From Rhodothermales bacterium (GTDB lineage Bacteria; Bacteroidota; Rhodothermia; Rhodothermales; Bin80), in NCBI GenBank assembly GCA_028278205.1, contig JANQES010000119.1, positions 1 through 64,000 of the forward strand: a stretch of 64,000 bases of DNA, given 5' to 3'. Position numbers and translations under genes: made by a program. Each line of letters opens with the position of its first letter. Within the stretch, counting starts at the first letter, position 1. Below are positions 1 to 6,720 of the stretch, piece after piece. The notes under the pieces were generated by a model, which did no database searches, was not told the DNA's origin, and saw nothing but the letters and a program-made list of their open reading frames with translations.

Positions 1-1
1 G

Positions 2-91
2 ACGGCGCGCAAACAGGGCAAGCATGTCTTCAAAGAACTATCGCGGGCGTTGCAAGAACCGGACTATGTCTTGATCCAGCCCGCTACCTAA
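2..91 (+). CDS. C-terminal end of a gene cut by the window edge, probably a transposase
   Basis: An open frame enters from the left edge and ends in TAA after 29 codons. The residues TARKQGKHVFKEL resemble the tail of IS66-type transposases, which often end with a TARKQG..F..L motif followed by a short variable tail. Only the last 29 residues are visible, so the family call is tentative. A transposase here would fit the broken genes that follow within the next 3 kb. Confidence 0.35.
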   Translation, partial: TARKQGKHVFKELSRALQEPDYVLIQPAT

Positions 92-477
92 GTGATTACG
101 AAAAAAGAGCGATTTCACAGGACTTCGCGGGCGTTGCTTCGACGACGCGCTTCGCGCGAAACCAGGCCTGGCACGACAATTGTCCACCCGGCCAATCCCA
201 CTTCAAGAGCGAAAGGCGATAGAACCGGCACGAAGGCTCGTTCCCCACCGGGCTGCCGCTCCCCTGATGTTCCCGTCTCTTCGTTCGCCCTCTTCTTCAC
301 GCGTCCACGAACGGCACAGGCTTCGGCCCTGGTGCTGCGTGCCCTCGTGCATGCGGCCTGGAGCCAGCTTGCCCGGCCGTTTTTTCCCCTGCATCGCGCA
401 AATCGCGGGCGGCAGGCCGGCTCTGTCTAGCCTGAACAATCCCTGCGCGTGATGCTCCAGAAAAGCACGCCAGACGC
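92..477. other. Intergenic stretch with no recognisable gene
   Basis: There is no convincing coding signal on either strand. The short overlapping frames here have no recognisable motifs and look like composition shadows. The segment is probably flanking or decayed mobile-element DNA between the transposase tail and the first H-NOX gene. No clear ribosome-binding site precedes the H-NOX start. Confidence 0.5.
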
Positions 478-1017
478 ATGTACGGAATCTTTCACGTTGA
501 AATACAACACTACATAGAAACGCAATACGGTCGCGACCTCTGGACGGCTATCCTTAAACGGGCCGGTCTGAAGAACAGGATCTACATGACCGTCAGCACC
601 TACCTCGACTCGGAAGTCGTGGAAATCATGAAAGCGGCTTCCGACTTAACAGGGGTGCCGGTAGAGACCCTCCTCGAAGATTTCGGCGCGTTCATCGTTC
701 CCTCTCTAATGAACACGTATGAGCCACTGATCGACCCGAAGTGGAGCATGGCCGATCTGCTGCTCAACCTGGAGGAGGCGGTCTATCGCGTCATTCGCAC
801 GCGGAGTCCGGGCGCCCACCCACCCCGGATGACGTTCGAACGCGTCGGGCCGCATCAACTCCGCCTTCATTATGATTCGCCGCGCCGGCTGCCGGCCCTG
901 GCCGTAGGCTTCGTCAAAGGCATCGCGGTCTATTACGACGAGACGGTCGATGTCCAGACGCAGAAGAATCCGGACGGCAGCGTAGACATTATGATTACGA
1001 TGATAACCTATGGATGA
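478..1017 (+). CDS. Stand-alone H-NOX domain protein with the proximal haem histidine replaced by tyrosine
   Basis: This is a 179-residue single-domain H-NOX (haem NO/O2-binding) protein, the usual length for bacterial stand-alone members and colinear with the paralogue starting at 3077. The haem propionate-binding YxSxR motif is intact as Y132, S134 and R136 (YDSPR), and the PGAxPP turn is at 111-116. In H-NOX proteins the iron-ligating His lies 13 residues before the second Pro of that turn (His105 in human soluble guanylate cyclase beta1, His103 in the paralogue here). In this protein that position is Tyr103 (codon TAT, 784-786). Haem might be absent, Tyr-ligated as in catalases, or bound differently. 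No histidine kinase or cyclase partner is adjacent. The start follows the paralogue alignment; no strong Shine-Dalgarno sequence is visible. Confidence 0.88.
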   Translation: MYGIFHVEIQHYIETQYGRDLWTAILKRAGLKNRIYMTVSTYLDSEVVEIMKAASDLTGVPVETLLEDFGAFIVPSLMNTYEPLIDPKWSMADLLLNLEEAVYRVIRTRSPGAHPPRMTFERVGPHQLRLHYDSPRRLPALAVGFVKGIAVYYDETVDVQTQKNPDGSVDIMITMITYG

Positions 1018-1404
1018 TTGGCAACCGCAGATGGACGCGGATGGACGCGGATAGGGAAAGGATGAGTAATAGCCTATCCCCGGCTAGCGTAAAACGTGAA
1101 ACGTAAGGGGGCTTGTCTCGGCGTTTTCCCTGAGCACCCTTACGTTTAACGGTGGCCCTGAGTGGTTGAGGTGCAGATTGGCATAGCAGTTGAGGAGAGG
1201 AAGGGTACCCACTTCGTCGTGGGAAGCGTTGCACTCGCTGGCTGCCGCTTTCGCACTGCCTGCCGATGCCGTTGACGAGATCGCTTCGTCTCTCCACGAC
1301 TTCTTCTTCTTCACGGCCGCTATTGTGTATCACTCCGCACCGTGGCCCATCGAATGACGCTCTTCACGGCGTTTGATGGGAGGTGCCACAGTTCGTGATG
1401 CTAT
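1018..1404. other. Intergenic stretch with short direct and inverted repeats
   Basis: No gene is visible. Just after the H-NOX stop there is a direct repeat of ATGGACGCGG (about 1031-1050), a word also seen near 47.3-47.5 kb. Further on, an 11-bp perfect inverted repeat (AAACGTAAGGG at 1099-1109 and its complement at 1137-1147) encloses 27 nt and could form a hairpin. The rest is unremarkable. Confidence 0.5.
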
Positions 1405-1980
1405 ATGCAACGACCGCGAAGAGAAGGCCTGGACGCCCAGGCTTCCCACTCCCCCACACCGTCCGATGCAGCGCCCCGGCGCGCGCCGAAACGGCGGCGC
1501 AGAGCCCGGCGCGGCCCCAATGCTCTGGGCCGCCGGCGCCAACACATCGGCTATCTGGCTGGATTACTCCTCGGCTTCGTCCTGGTCATCATCTTTATGT
1601 TGCCCGGCCAGGAACAGCTCCACGCGCCAGGCCCGATGAACACCGGGCACGAAGATCTGACGTGCCAATCGTGCCACACGTCCTCCGAGGGCACCCTCCG
1701 GCAACAACTCCAGGCTAACGTCCAGCACCTGCTGGGGCTGCGTAAGAGCAACGTCGCCAAACGATCCCATCACGGTTTCGCACGAAGAGTTGATTGCCGC
1801 TAATGACTGGAGCACGTGCCTGGGCTGCCACGACTATCACGGCAACCACGTGATGGAAACCGAAACGGTGGTCTACAAGGTGCTGCCGGCGCATGAGATC
1901 CAGGCTTACTTCGAAGGGGGCCGTCCCCATATTCCGACGAACGTTACTTCCAGGCTAAAAAGGAGATTACCAATGAATAA
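1405..1980 (+). pseudogene. Membrane-anchored c-type cytochrome, disrupted by two frameshifts
   Basis: The first frame gives a basic N-terminus, one transmembrane anchor (GYLAGLLLGFVLVIIF) and a haem c site CQSCH, followed by a QQLQAN..LGLR stretch typical of small multihaem cytochromes. Reading then has to move one base at the AAA run 1759-1761 to continue as VANDPITVSHEEL and reach a second haem site CLGCH. It has to move back at the five-G run 1916-1920 to end as YSDERYFQAKKEITNE with TAA at 1978-1980. With both corrections one uninterrupted dihaem protein of about 190 residues results. The two indels compensate, and both sit in homopolymers, so sequencing error is a real alternative to decay. 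Its end overlaps the start of the next gene, as in an operon. Confidence 0.7.
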
Positions 1981-2870
1981 GACGACCAACAAAAATTCTA
2001 AAACGGCCAAGAAGCGCCGCTTCCGCATGCTGCCTGTGCTGGCGCTCACCGCCCTGATCGTGTATCTGTTCGTGACGGCGCCCTCGCCGCTGCCCGAAGA
2101 CGCCCAGGCCGGACAGACCATCCCGATCTCAGACGTGCTGACGATCACCGCTGCCGAGAACGACATCGTCCGCGCGCTGTGGACCAAAGAGATCGTTGGC
2201 AAAGGCAAGCAGGCCGGGCTGGCCTTCGGCGAAGACTGGCGCGAACGCGGCGTCGAGAAAGGCCCGCTGCCGGCGCTGTTCCTGCGCGAGATGGCCATGA
2301 GCCTGGAGAAAAACCCGGCCCCGCTGAGCGTCTTCCTCGGCTCAGACTATCCCATCGCCGAAGCCAACAACTTCGACGGCATCCAGACGGAGATGTTTGA
2401 GAAGATCAAACCGAACCACGAGCCGCAGTTCTTCTACTCCGAAGACACCCAGCGCCACACCGCCATGTTTGCCGACATAGCCGTGGCCCCGGCCTGCGTG
2501 ACGTGCCACAACGAGCACCCCCAAAGCCCGAAAGCTGTTCCTCTACATCGCCGAGCAATGGTATCTGTCAATCCTTCGGACCAAAGGCAAGACGCGGATC
2601 TCCCGGCGTTTCCTTACGATCCACAAATACCTCGGCGTGCTGGCTCCGGTGTTCTTCTACGTCCACTCGACCCAACTCGGCCACGCCTACCTGCTGCTGC
2701 TGAGCCTGGTCTACCTGAGCAACGCCGCCATGGGCTACACCCACCACAAGTATTGGAATATTAAATCACATTATTACTCGTATTTCTGGATGATTACGCA
2801 CGTGAGTTTGTCGGTATTCGTCGTCGTACTGATGGCCTACCACATCTTTATTGCCTTCTATTATTCCTAA
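1973..2870 (+). pseudogene. Tll0287-like haem domain joined to a histidine-rich membrane domain, frameshifted
   Basis: The gene opens with ATG preceded by AAGGAG at good spacing. It encodes a signal anchor (residues about 15-30) and a periplasmic region ending in ACVTCHNEHPQSPK, the haem c signature of Tll0287-like (DUF3365) domains. Directly after the SPK the frame must change by one base at the AAA run near 2531-2533 to continue as KLFLYIAEQWYL. The rest is three transmembrane segments with conserved-looking histidines (IHKYLG, YVHSTQLGH, THH, ITHVS, AYHIF), suggestive of a b-type haem membrane anchor. The usual DUF3365 C-terminal residues after SPK are absent, so this may be an internal deletion fusing two genes as well as a frameshift. 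It sits between two H-NOX genes, so a haem- or NO-linked redox role is plausible but inferred. Confidence 0.6.
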
Positions 2871-2941
2871 GTTCGTTCGAGCATCACGGCACCGTCCGGT
2901 GCGCTTCGGGGGGAGCAAGTCGGTCGGTTGTCTTCGCTGGC

Positions 2942-2970
2942 TTGACACAGTGAAGAAAAGCCGTGATATT
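2942..2970 (+). promoter_or_regulatory. Putative sigma-70-type promoter of the second H-NOX gene
   Basis: TTGACA is followed after 17 nt by GATATT, about 105 nt before the H-NOX start. A small hairpin (CGACTCC/GGAGTCG) lies in the presumed leader. The match is by eye only. Confidence 0.4.
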
Positions 2971-3076
2971 ATGGGGGGAATTCCCAGTTTCGATTGGAAA
3001 TTTTCCCCATGCTCGAACGACTCCTCGGAGTCGATTTTGAGTCTGCTTAAAATCCGACACCCAAGGAGGGCCTGTT

Positions 3077-3607
3077 ATGCACGGGATCATTCATGCCGAA
3101 CTCAAGAAATATGTAGAGACCAAGTACAACGCGGAAGCCTGGCGCGCGGTGCTGAATGAAGCCGGCCTGGGCAACAAAATCTACATGGCCGTCAGCACCT
3201 ACGAAGACGCCGAGGCCGTGGCTATCGTCAAAGCGGCCTCGAAGCTCACCGGCGTGCCGCCGCTGGAAATCCTCGAAGACTTTGGCGAGTTCATCGCCCC
3301 CGACCTGCTGGACATGTACAAGTCGCTAATCGATCCGTCGTGGAAGACTGCGGATTTGTTTACCAACGTCGAAGACACGATCCACACGGTCGTTCGCATG
3401 AAGAATCCGGGCGCGACGCCGCCTCAGTTGAAGTTCAAACGCGTCGGCCCCAACGAATTGCATTTTCACTACGACTCGCCGCGCCAGATGTCGTCCGTTG
3501 CCAAGGGCATCATGAAAGGTGTGGCCAAGCATTACGGCGAGACGCTCAGCATTCAGGAGCGCAAAAACGCCGACGGCAGCATCGATATGCGCATTCTAGT
3601 GAGCTAA
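3077..3607 (+). CDS. Stand-alone H-NOX haem NO/O2-binding protein, canonical
   Basis: This 176-residue H-NOX protein begins MHGIIHAELKKYVETKY, like the N-terminus of soluble guanylate cyclase beta subunits. The proximal haem ligand His103 (codon CAC, 3383-3385) is at the expected distance before the PGATPP turn, and YxSxR is present as Y132, S134 and R136. It should therefore bind haem and sense NO, or O2 if a distal Tyr is available. A strong AAGGAGG lies just upstream of the ATG, and a promoter is visible further upstream. It is colinear and clearly paralogous with the protein starting at 478, which lacks the His. No adjacent kinase, cyclase or chemoreceptor is present, so its signalling partner is unknown. 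The stop codon lies inside a 15-bp inverted repeat shared with the convergent antiporter gene. Confidence 0.93.
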   Translation: MHGIIHAELKKYVETKYNAEAWRAVLNEAGLGNKIYMAVSTYEDAEAVAIVKAASKLTGVPPLEILEDFGEFIAPDLLDMYKSLIDPSWKTADLFTNVEDTIHTVVRMKNPGATPPQLKFKRVGPNELHFHYDSPRQMSSVAKGIMKGVAKHYGETLSIQERKNADGSIDMRILVS

Positions 3608-3693
3608 TGAATTTTGACACGCCAACGCTGCTAAAGATGATACGTGTCGCCCCAGCGTAAGCCGCAGCAAATTCGACAGTCAAAATTCATTAG
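3604..3693. repeat. ATTTTGAC-bounded palindromic element, copy 1 (60-nt interior)
   Basis: A perfect 15-bp inverted repeat (CTAATGAATTTTGAC at 3604-3618 and its complement at 3679-3693) encloses 60 nt. The arms contain the TAA of the H-NOX gene and the TAA of the convergent antiporter gene, so the element could act as a bidirectional terminator. The same ends and spacing recur at 16616, 16738 and 53468. Confidence 0.8.
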
Positions 3694-5120
3694 ATCACCA
3701 GCCCCGCCACCAGAAACGCCACGAACGAGACGCCCGCCAGCATCAGCGTGTAGGGTAGTTGCGTGTTGATGTGATCGACGTGGTCGCAGGCAGCGGACAT
3801 CGAGGAGATGATCGACGTGTCGGAGAGCGGCGAGGCGTGGTCGCCGTAGACGCCGCCGGAGAGCACCGCGCCGAGCATCAGCGGCAGCGAGATGCCGAGG
3901 CCTTCGGCCAGTGGCAACGCAATCGGAATGACGATGGCGAACGTCGTCCACGACGAGCCGAGGGTGAACGAGACGAAGCAGCCGACGAGGAAGACCAGCG
4001 CAGGCAACCAGAACGTCGGCACGTCGTCGCCGATGAGACCGACGACGTACGGCCCCATCTCCAGCGCGCGCGAGACCTGCCCGAGGGCAAACGCAAACAC
4101 GAGCAACGCCACCACACCCACCAACCCCGACGCGCCCTTCAGCACCCAGTCGGTAGATTCGATAGGCGTCATCAGCGACTTGCCGCCGCGCAGCGGACGC
4201 GGGATGGCGTAGAGCAGCATCGCCACGCCGATGGCCGTGCCGGTAGCCCAGAGCACAGCGGTCGAGCCACTGCCTTCCATCAGATTGCCGTCGCCGGTGA
4301 TGTAGAGGCTCACGAAGATCATCCCCACCATCACCCCGACGGGAATCAGGAGATCGACCGCATGAGCGTCGCCGGGGCGGATGGGTTCGATGCCGGCTAC
4401 TTCGTCGGCAATCATCGGGGTCGAGCCGGGGCGCGTGACGTGGCCGGTCTCGGCAGCGCGACGTTCGGCCCGGCGCATGCCGCCGTAGCCCCACCCCGTC
4501 AGCGCCAGGCCGAGCGCAAAGACGATGGCGAAAAGGCAGAAGAAATTAAACAAGAGCGACTGCGCCAGCAGCCCGACGGCGCCCGCCGTGATGCCCTGCG
4601 CCGCCAGCAATCCCAACACAAAAGCGCCCCAGCCGTTGAGCGGAATCGACATGCAGACCGGCGCGCTGGTGGCGTCGCAGTAATAGGCCAGCTTCTCACG
4701 CGGCAGCTTCATCTCGTCGAAAAAAGGACGACTCAACGTCCCGACGATCAACGACGTGATGCTCGACTCGACGAAGATGAGCATGCCGACGACCCAGGCC
4801 AGCAGTTCGGCGCTCCGGCGGGTTTTGCCCCAGCCGCGCCGCTGCACCCACGTGATGAATCCGGCCACCCCGCCGGAGGCCTGCACCAGCGCAATCAGCC
4901 CGCCGACGAGCAGGCTAAAAAGGATGACCCGCGTGTTGCCGGCATCCTGAAAGACCTCCACCAACACCTCGGCCAGCCCGCTCAACCCCAGAATCGGGTT
5001 ATAGCCGGCCAGGATCGTCGTGCCGATCCACAACCCCGCCAGGAGCGAGAGATAAACCTGCCGCGTCCACAACGCCAACCCAATGGCGACAATAGCCGGC
5101 AATAGAACAACCCAGCCCAT
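3690..5120 (-). CDS. nhaC: NhaC-family Na+/H+ antiporter
   Basis: This 476-residue polytopic inner-membrane protein has about a dozen hydrophobic segments and the look of NhaC/YqkI-type secondary antiporters. Recognisable stretches are an N-terminal half with FVESSITSLIVGTLSRP and APVCMSIPLNGWGAF, and a C-terminal half with FTLGSSWTTFAIVIPIALPLA and GDHASPLSDTSIISS. It is expected to exchange Na+ for H+ for pH or sodium homeostasis; substrate choice within the family (for example malate/lactate exchange) cannot be excluded. The start directly abuts a perfect hairpin, so no normal ribosome-binding site is exposed upstream. It is the last gene of the minus-strand run and converges on the second H-NOX gene. 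Confidence 0.88.
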   Translation of the reverse strand: MGWVVLLPAIVAIGLALWTRQVYLSLLAGLWIGTTILAGYNPILGLSGLAEVLVEVFQDAGNTRVILFSLLVGGLIALVQASGGVAGFITWVQRRGWGKTRRSAELLAWVVGMLIFVESSITSLIVGTLSRPFFDEMKLPREKLAYYCDATSAPVCMSIPLNGWGAFVLGLLAAQGITAGAVGLLAQSLLFNFFCLFAIVFALGLALTGWGYGGMRRAERRAAETGHVTRPGSTPMIADEVAGIEPIRPGDAHAVDLLIPVGVMVGMIFVSLYITGDGNLMEGSGSTAVLWATGTAIGVAMLLYAIPRPLRGGKSLMTPIESTDWVLKGASGLVGVVALLVFAFALGQVSRALEMGPYVVGLIGDDVPTFWLPALVFLVGCFVSFTLGSSWTTFAIVIPIALPLAEGLGISLPLMLGAVLSGGVYGDHASPLSDTSIISSMSAACDHVDHINTQLPYTLMLAGVSFVAFLVAGLVI

Positions 5121-5148
5121 ATCGGTTTTTTCTAGCGAAAAAACCGAT
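5121..5148. terminator. Perfect 11-bp hairpin directly before the nhaC start
   Basis: ATCGGTTTTTT and its exact complement flank a 6-nt loop. On the minus strand the hairpin ends in a T run immediately followed by the nhaC ATG. It could terminate readthrough from the thioredoxin gene or sequester the nhaC translation start. Confidence 0.5.
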
Positions 5149-5159
5149 TATACGAAATT

Positions 5160-5186
5160 ATAAATTTTGACACCGTCAAAATTTAT
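5160..5186. repeat. Minimal ATTTTGAC palindrome with 3-nt interior
   Basis: ATAAATTTTGAC and its exact complement are separated only by ACC. The right arm contains the TAA stop of the thioredoxin-fold gene. It has the same end words as the 85-90 bp elements elsewhere, but no 60-nt interior. It probably works as a terminator hairpin. Confidence 0.7.
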
Positions 5187-5752
5187 CGCCATTTAATGTT
5201 GCAGCCCATGGCGGGGAATTGATCCATGGTGACGGTGCCTGTGGCGAGGAGTTCATCGAGAGCCTGGCGCACGTCGTGGCCGGTGGGCGTGCCCAGGCCG
5301 GGGCGCGTTTCGTCGAAGCGGCCCTGGTAGACGAGGCGGCGGCCGGCGTCGTAGATGAAGAATTCCGGCGTGCAGGCGGCGCCGTAGGCCTTCGCCACCT
5401 GCTGCGACTCGTCGTAGAGATAGGCGAACGGATAGTTTTTCTGGTGCGCCCGCTGCGCCATGTTCTCGAACGAATCGGCGGGATATTGCCGGGCGTCGTT
5501 GGAACTGATGCCGACGAAGCGCGCGCCTCGCGCCTGGTAGTCGTTGGCCACCTCCACCAACGCCTCCTCAACGTGGACGACGTAGGGGCAATGGTTGCAC
5601 ATGAACACGACGACGAGCGCCTCGGCGCCGGTGTAATCGTCGAGGCTGCGCGTGTTCCGCTCGATGCCATCCACCTGCGGATTGGCAACCGGCAAATCGA
5701 AAGCCGGGGCTTCGGTGCCCAGCGCGGTCATCTGAGAATAGGTAAGCGCCAT
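5183..5752 (-). CDS. Thioredoxin-fold AhpC/TSA-type redox protein
   Basis: This 189-residue protein of the peroxiredoxin/thioredoxin superfamily has a CNHCPY active-site motif at about residues 52-57 (VVVFMCNHCPYVVHVEEAL), a cis-Pro segment CTPEFFIYD near 126-134, and no signal peptide. It matches the cytoplasmic 'thioredoxin family protein' group with a CxxC-type site after a beta strand, expected to reduce disulfides or peroxides. The start follows a TTTTGGA-repeat segment, which gives no obvious Shine-Dalgarno. It lies in the same orientation as nhaC and the PhoU-like gene but is separated from both by palindromic repeats, so co-transcription is doubtful. Confidence 0.85.
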   Translation of the reverse strand: MALTYSQMTALGTEAPAFDLPVANPQVDGIERNTRSLDDYTGAEALVVVFMCNHCPYVVHVEEALVEVANDYQARGARFVGISSNDARQYPADSFENMAQRAHQKNYPFAYLYDESQQVAKAYGAACTPEFFIYDAGRRLVYQGRFDETRPGLGTPTGHDVRQALDELLATGTVTMDQFPAMGCNIKWR

Positions 5753-5756
5753 GTCG

Positions 5757-5910
5757 ATTTTGGATTTTGGATTTCGGATTTTGGATTGATGTAAGTCTCA
5801 TACCGCGCGGAAAGATCCGACCCTGCTCTGGTTAAAACGCGATGTGACAGGATTCTGGAAAAGATTCTTCCACCCCACGAAGCCCAATCCAAAATCTAAA
5901 ATCCAAAATC
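5757..5910. repeat. TTTTGGA heptamer-repeat palindrome filling the gap between two genes
   Basis: Tandem TTTTGGA-type words (5757-5788) face their complement (5885-5910) across about 96 nt. The arms start within a few bases of the start codon on one side and the stop codon on the other. The interior shows no gene. Confidence 0.75.
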
Positions 5911-5911
5911 G

Positions 5912-6553
5912 TCACCGGCGGATCTGGTCGAAGGGCGCGGTGACGGTCGAGGCGATGTTGGCCAGGTGCGAGCTGATGCGGCTCATCGCGCGCGCGCTGA
6001 GGGTATAGACTATCGCTTCGTTGGCCGTCACGTCCGGGTTGGCGGCGAGGTGTTGGATGTATTGGGTGAGTTCGGCTTTGATCCTGGGCTGCTCTTCCAT
6101 CAACTGTTGCGCCACCGACGCATCGCCTTCGACGAAACCCTGGCGCGTCAGGTCGAACATCTTCAGGATGCGGTTGCGACTGCGGCGTAGCGGCTCGACG
6201 AGCGGCCCCAGACGCGGTTTGTGCGCCAGCCCGGCCGTCCACCCCAGCTTCTTAGCTAGATCGCCGATGCGCTCGGCCTCTTGCACAATGCTGATCAACT
6301 TGAGGCACAGCACCAATTCGTGTTTCGGATCGACGGTAAGATGGTTGAGCACGCTGCGACGCAGCGTCTGCTCACGCCTGTTGATGTCTCCATCGAGCGC
6401 GGGCAGATCCACATCGAGGATCTCATTATCGAGCAAATGAGCGGCAGCGGCGGCGAACATATCCCGGCCATGGTTGAGCATGGCCTGGACATCGTCGATG
6501 GCTTGCTTGACGAGAGCCGGCTGGTCGCCGGTAAAAAAGTCAAAAAAACCCAT
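5912..6553 (-). CDS. PhoU-like cytoplasmic protein
   Basis: This 213-residue, all-helical protein has a PhoU-type signature (IVQEAERIGDLAKKLG) at about residues 84-99 and a second helical half ending RISSHLANIASTV, typical of PhoU repeats. PhoU-domain proteins regulate phosphate uptake or associate with Na/phosphate cotransporters. No phosphate transporter gene is adjacent, so the partner is not evident. The chosen ATG (MGFFDFF) is preceded by AGGA. A longer frame upstream only translates repeat DNA and is rejected. Confidence 0.7.
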   Translation of the reverse strand: MGFFDFFTGDQPALVKQAIDDVQAMLNHGRDMFAAAAAHLLDNEILDVDLPALDGDINRREQTLRRSVLNHLTVDPKHELVLCLKLISIVQEAERIGDLAKKLGWTAGLAHKPRLGPLVEPLRRSRNRILKMFDLTRQGFVEGDASVAQQLMEEQPRIKAELTQYIQHLAANPDVTANEAIVYTLSARAMSRISSHLANIASTVTAPFDQIRR

Positions 6554-6557
6554 TCCT

Positions 6558-6720
6558 ATTTTGGATTTTAGATTTTGGATTTTGGATTGGGAAGTTTCCG
6601 ACCCCTCTTTATCAAACGAAGAAGCCGCGCCGGTAGAGATGGGCGCGGCTTCTTCGTTTGTTGATCTCGGACCGAATCGCACCCAATCCAAAATCTAAAA
6701 TCCAAAATCCAAAATCCAAT
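6558..6720. repeat. Nested palindrome: TTTTGGA arms around a 19-bp GC-rich hairpin, copy 1
   Basis: Outer arms of tandem TTTTGGA words (6558-6591 and 6682-6720) surround an inner perfect hairpin. The hairpin is CAAACGAAGAAGCCGCGCC at 6613-6631 and its complement at 6642-6660, with loop GGTAGAGATG. The identical 19-bp stem occurs at 48803-48850. Lying between the GH3 stop and the PhoU-like start, it probably also acts as a terminator. Confidence 0.85.

Noticed and set aside
92-477. Short overlapping frames between the transposase tail and the first H-NOX gene
   Set aside because: Four frames on both strands cover the same DNA with low-complexity basic translations and no motif.
3759-5105. Very long opposite-strand frames over nhaC, and similar ones over accC, guaA, leuS, sppA and the pseudokinase gene
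   Set aside because: They mirror conserved genes on the other strand; their His/Arg/Asp-rich composition is a by-product of GC-rich codon use.
5749-5790. Riboswitch or leader-peptide candidates in the minus-strand 5' regions with TTTTGGA repeats
   Set aside because: The structures are explained by the heptamer palindromes found at many unrelated genes; no known riboswitch core was recognised.
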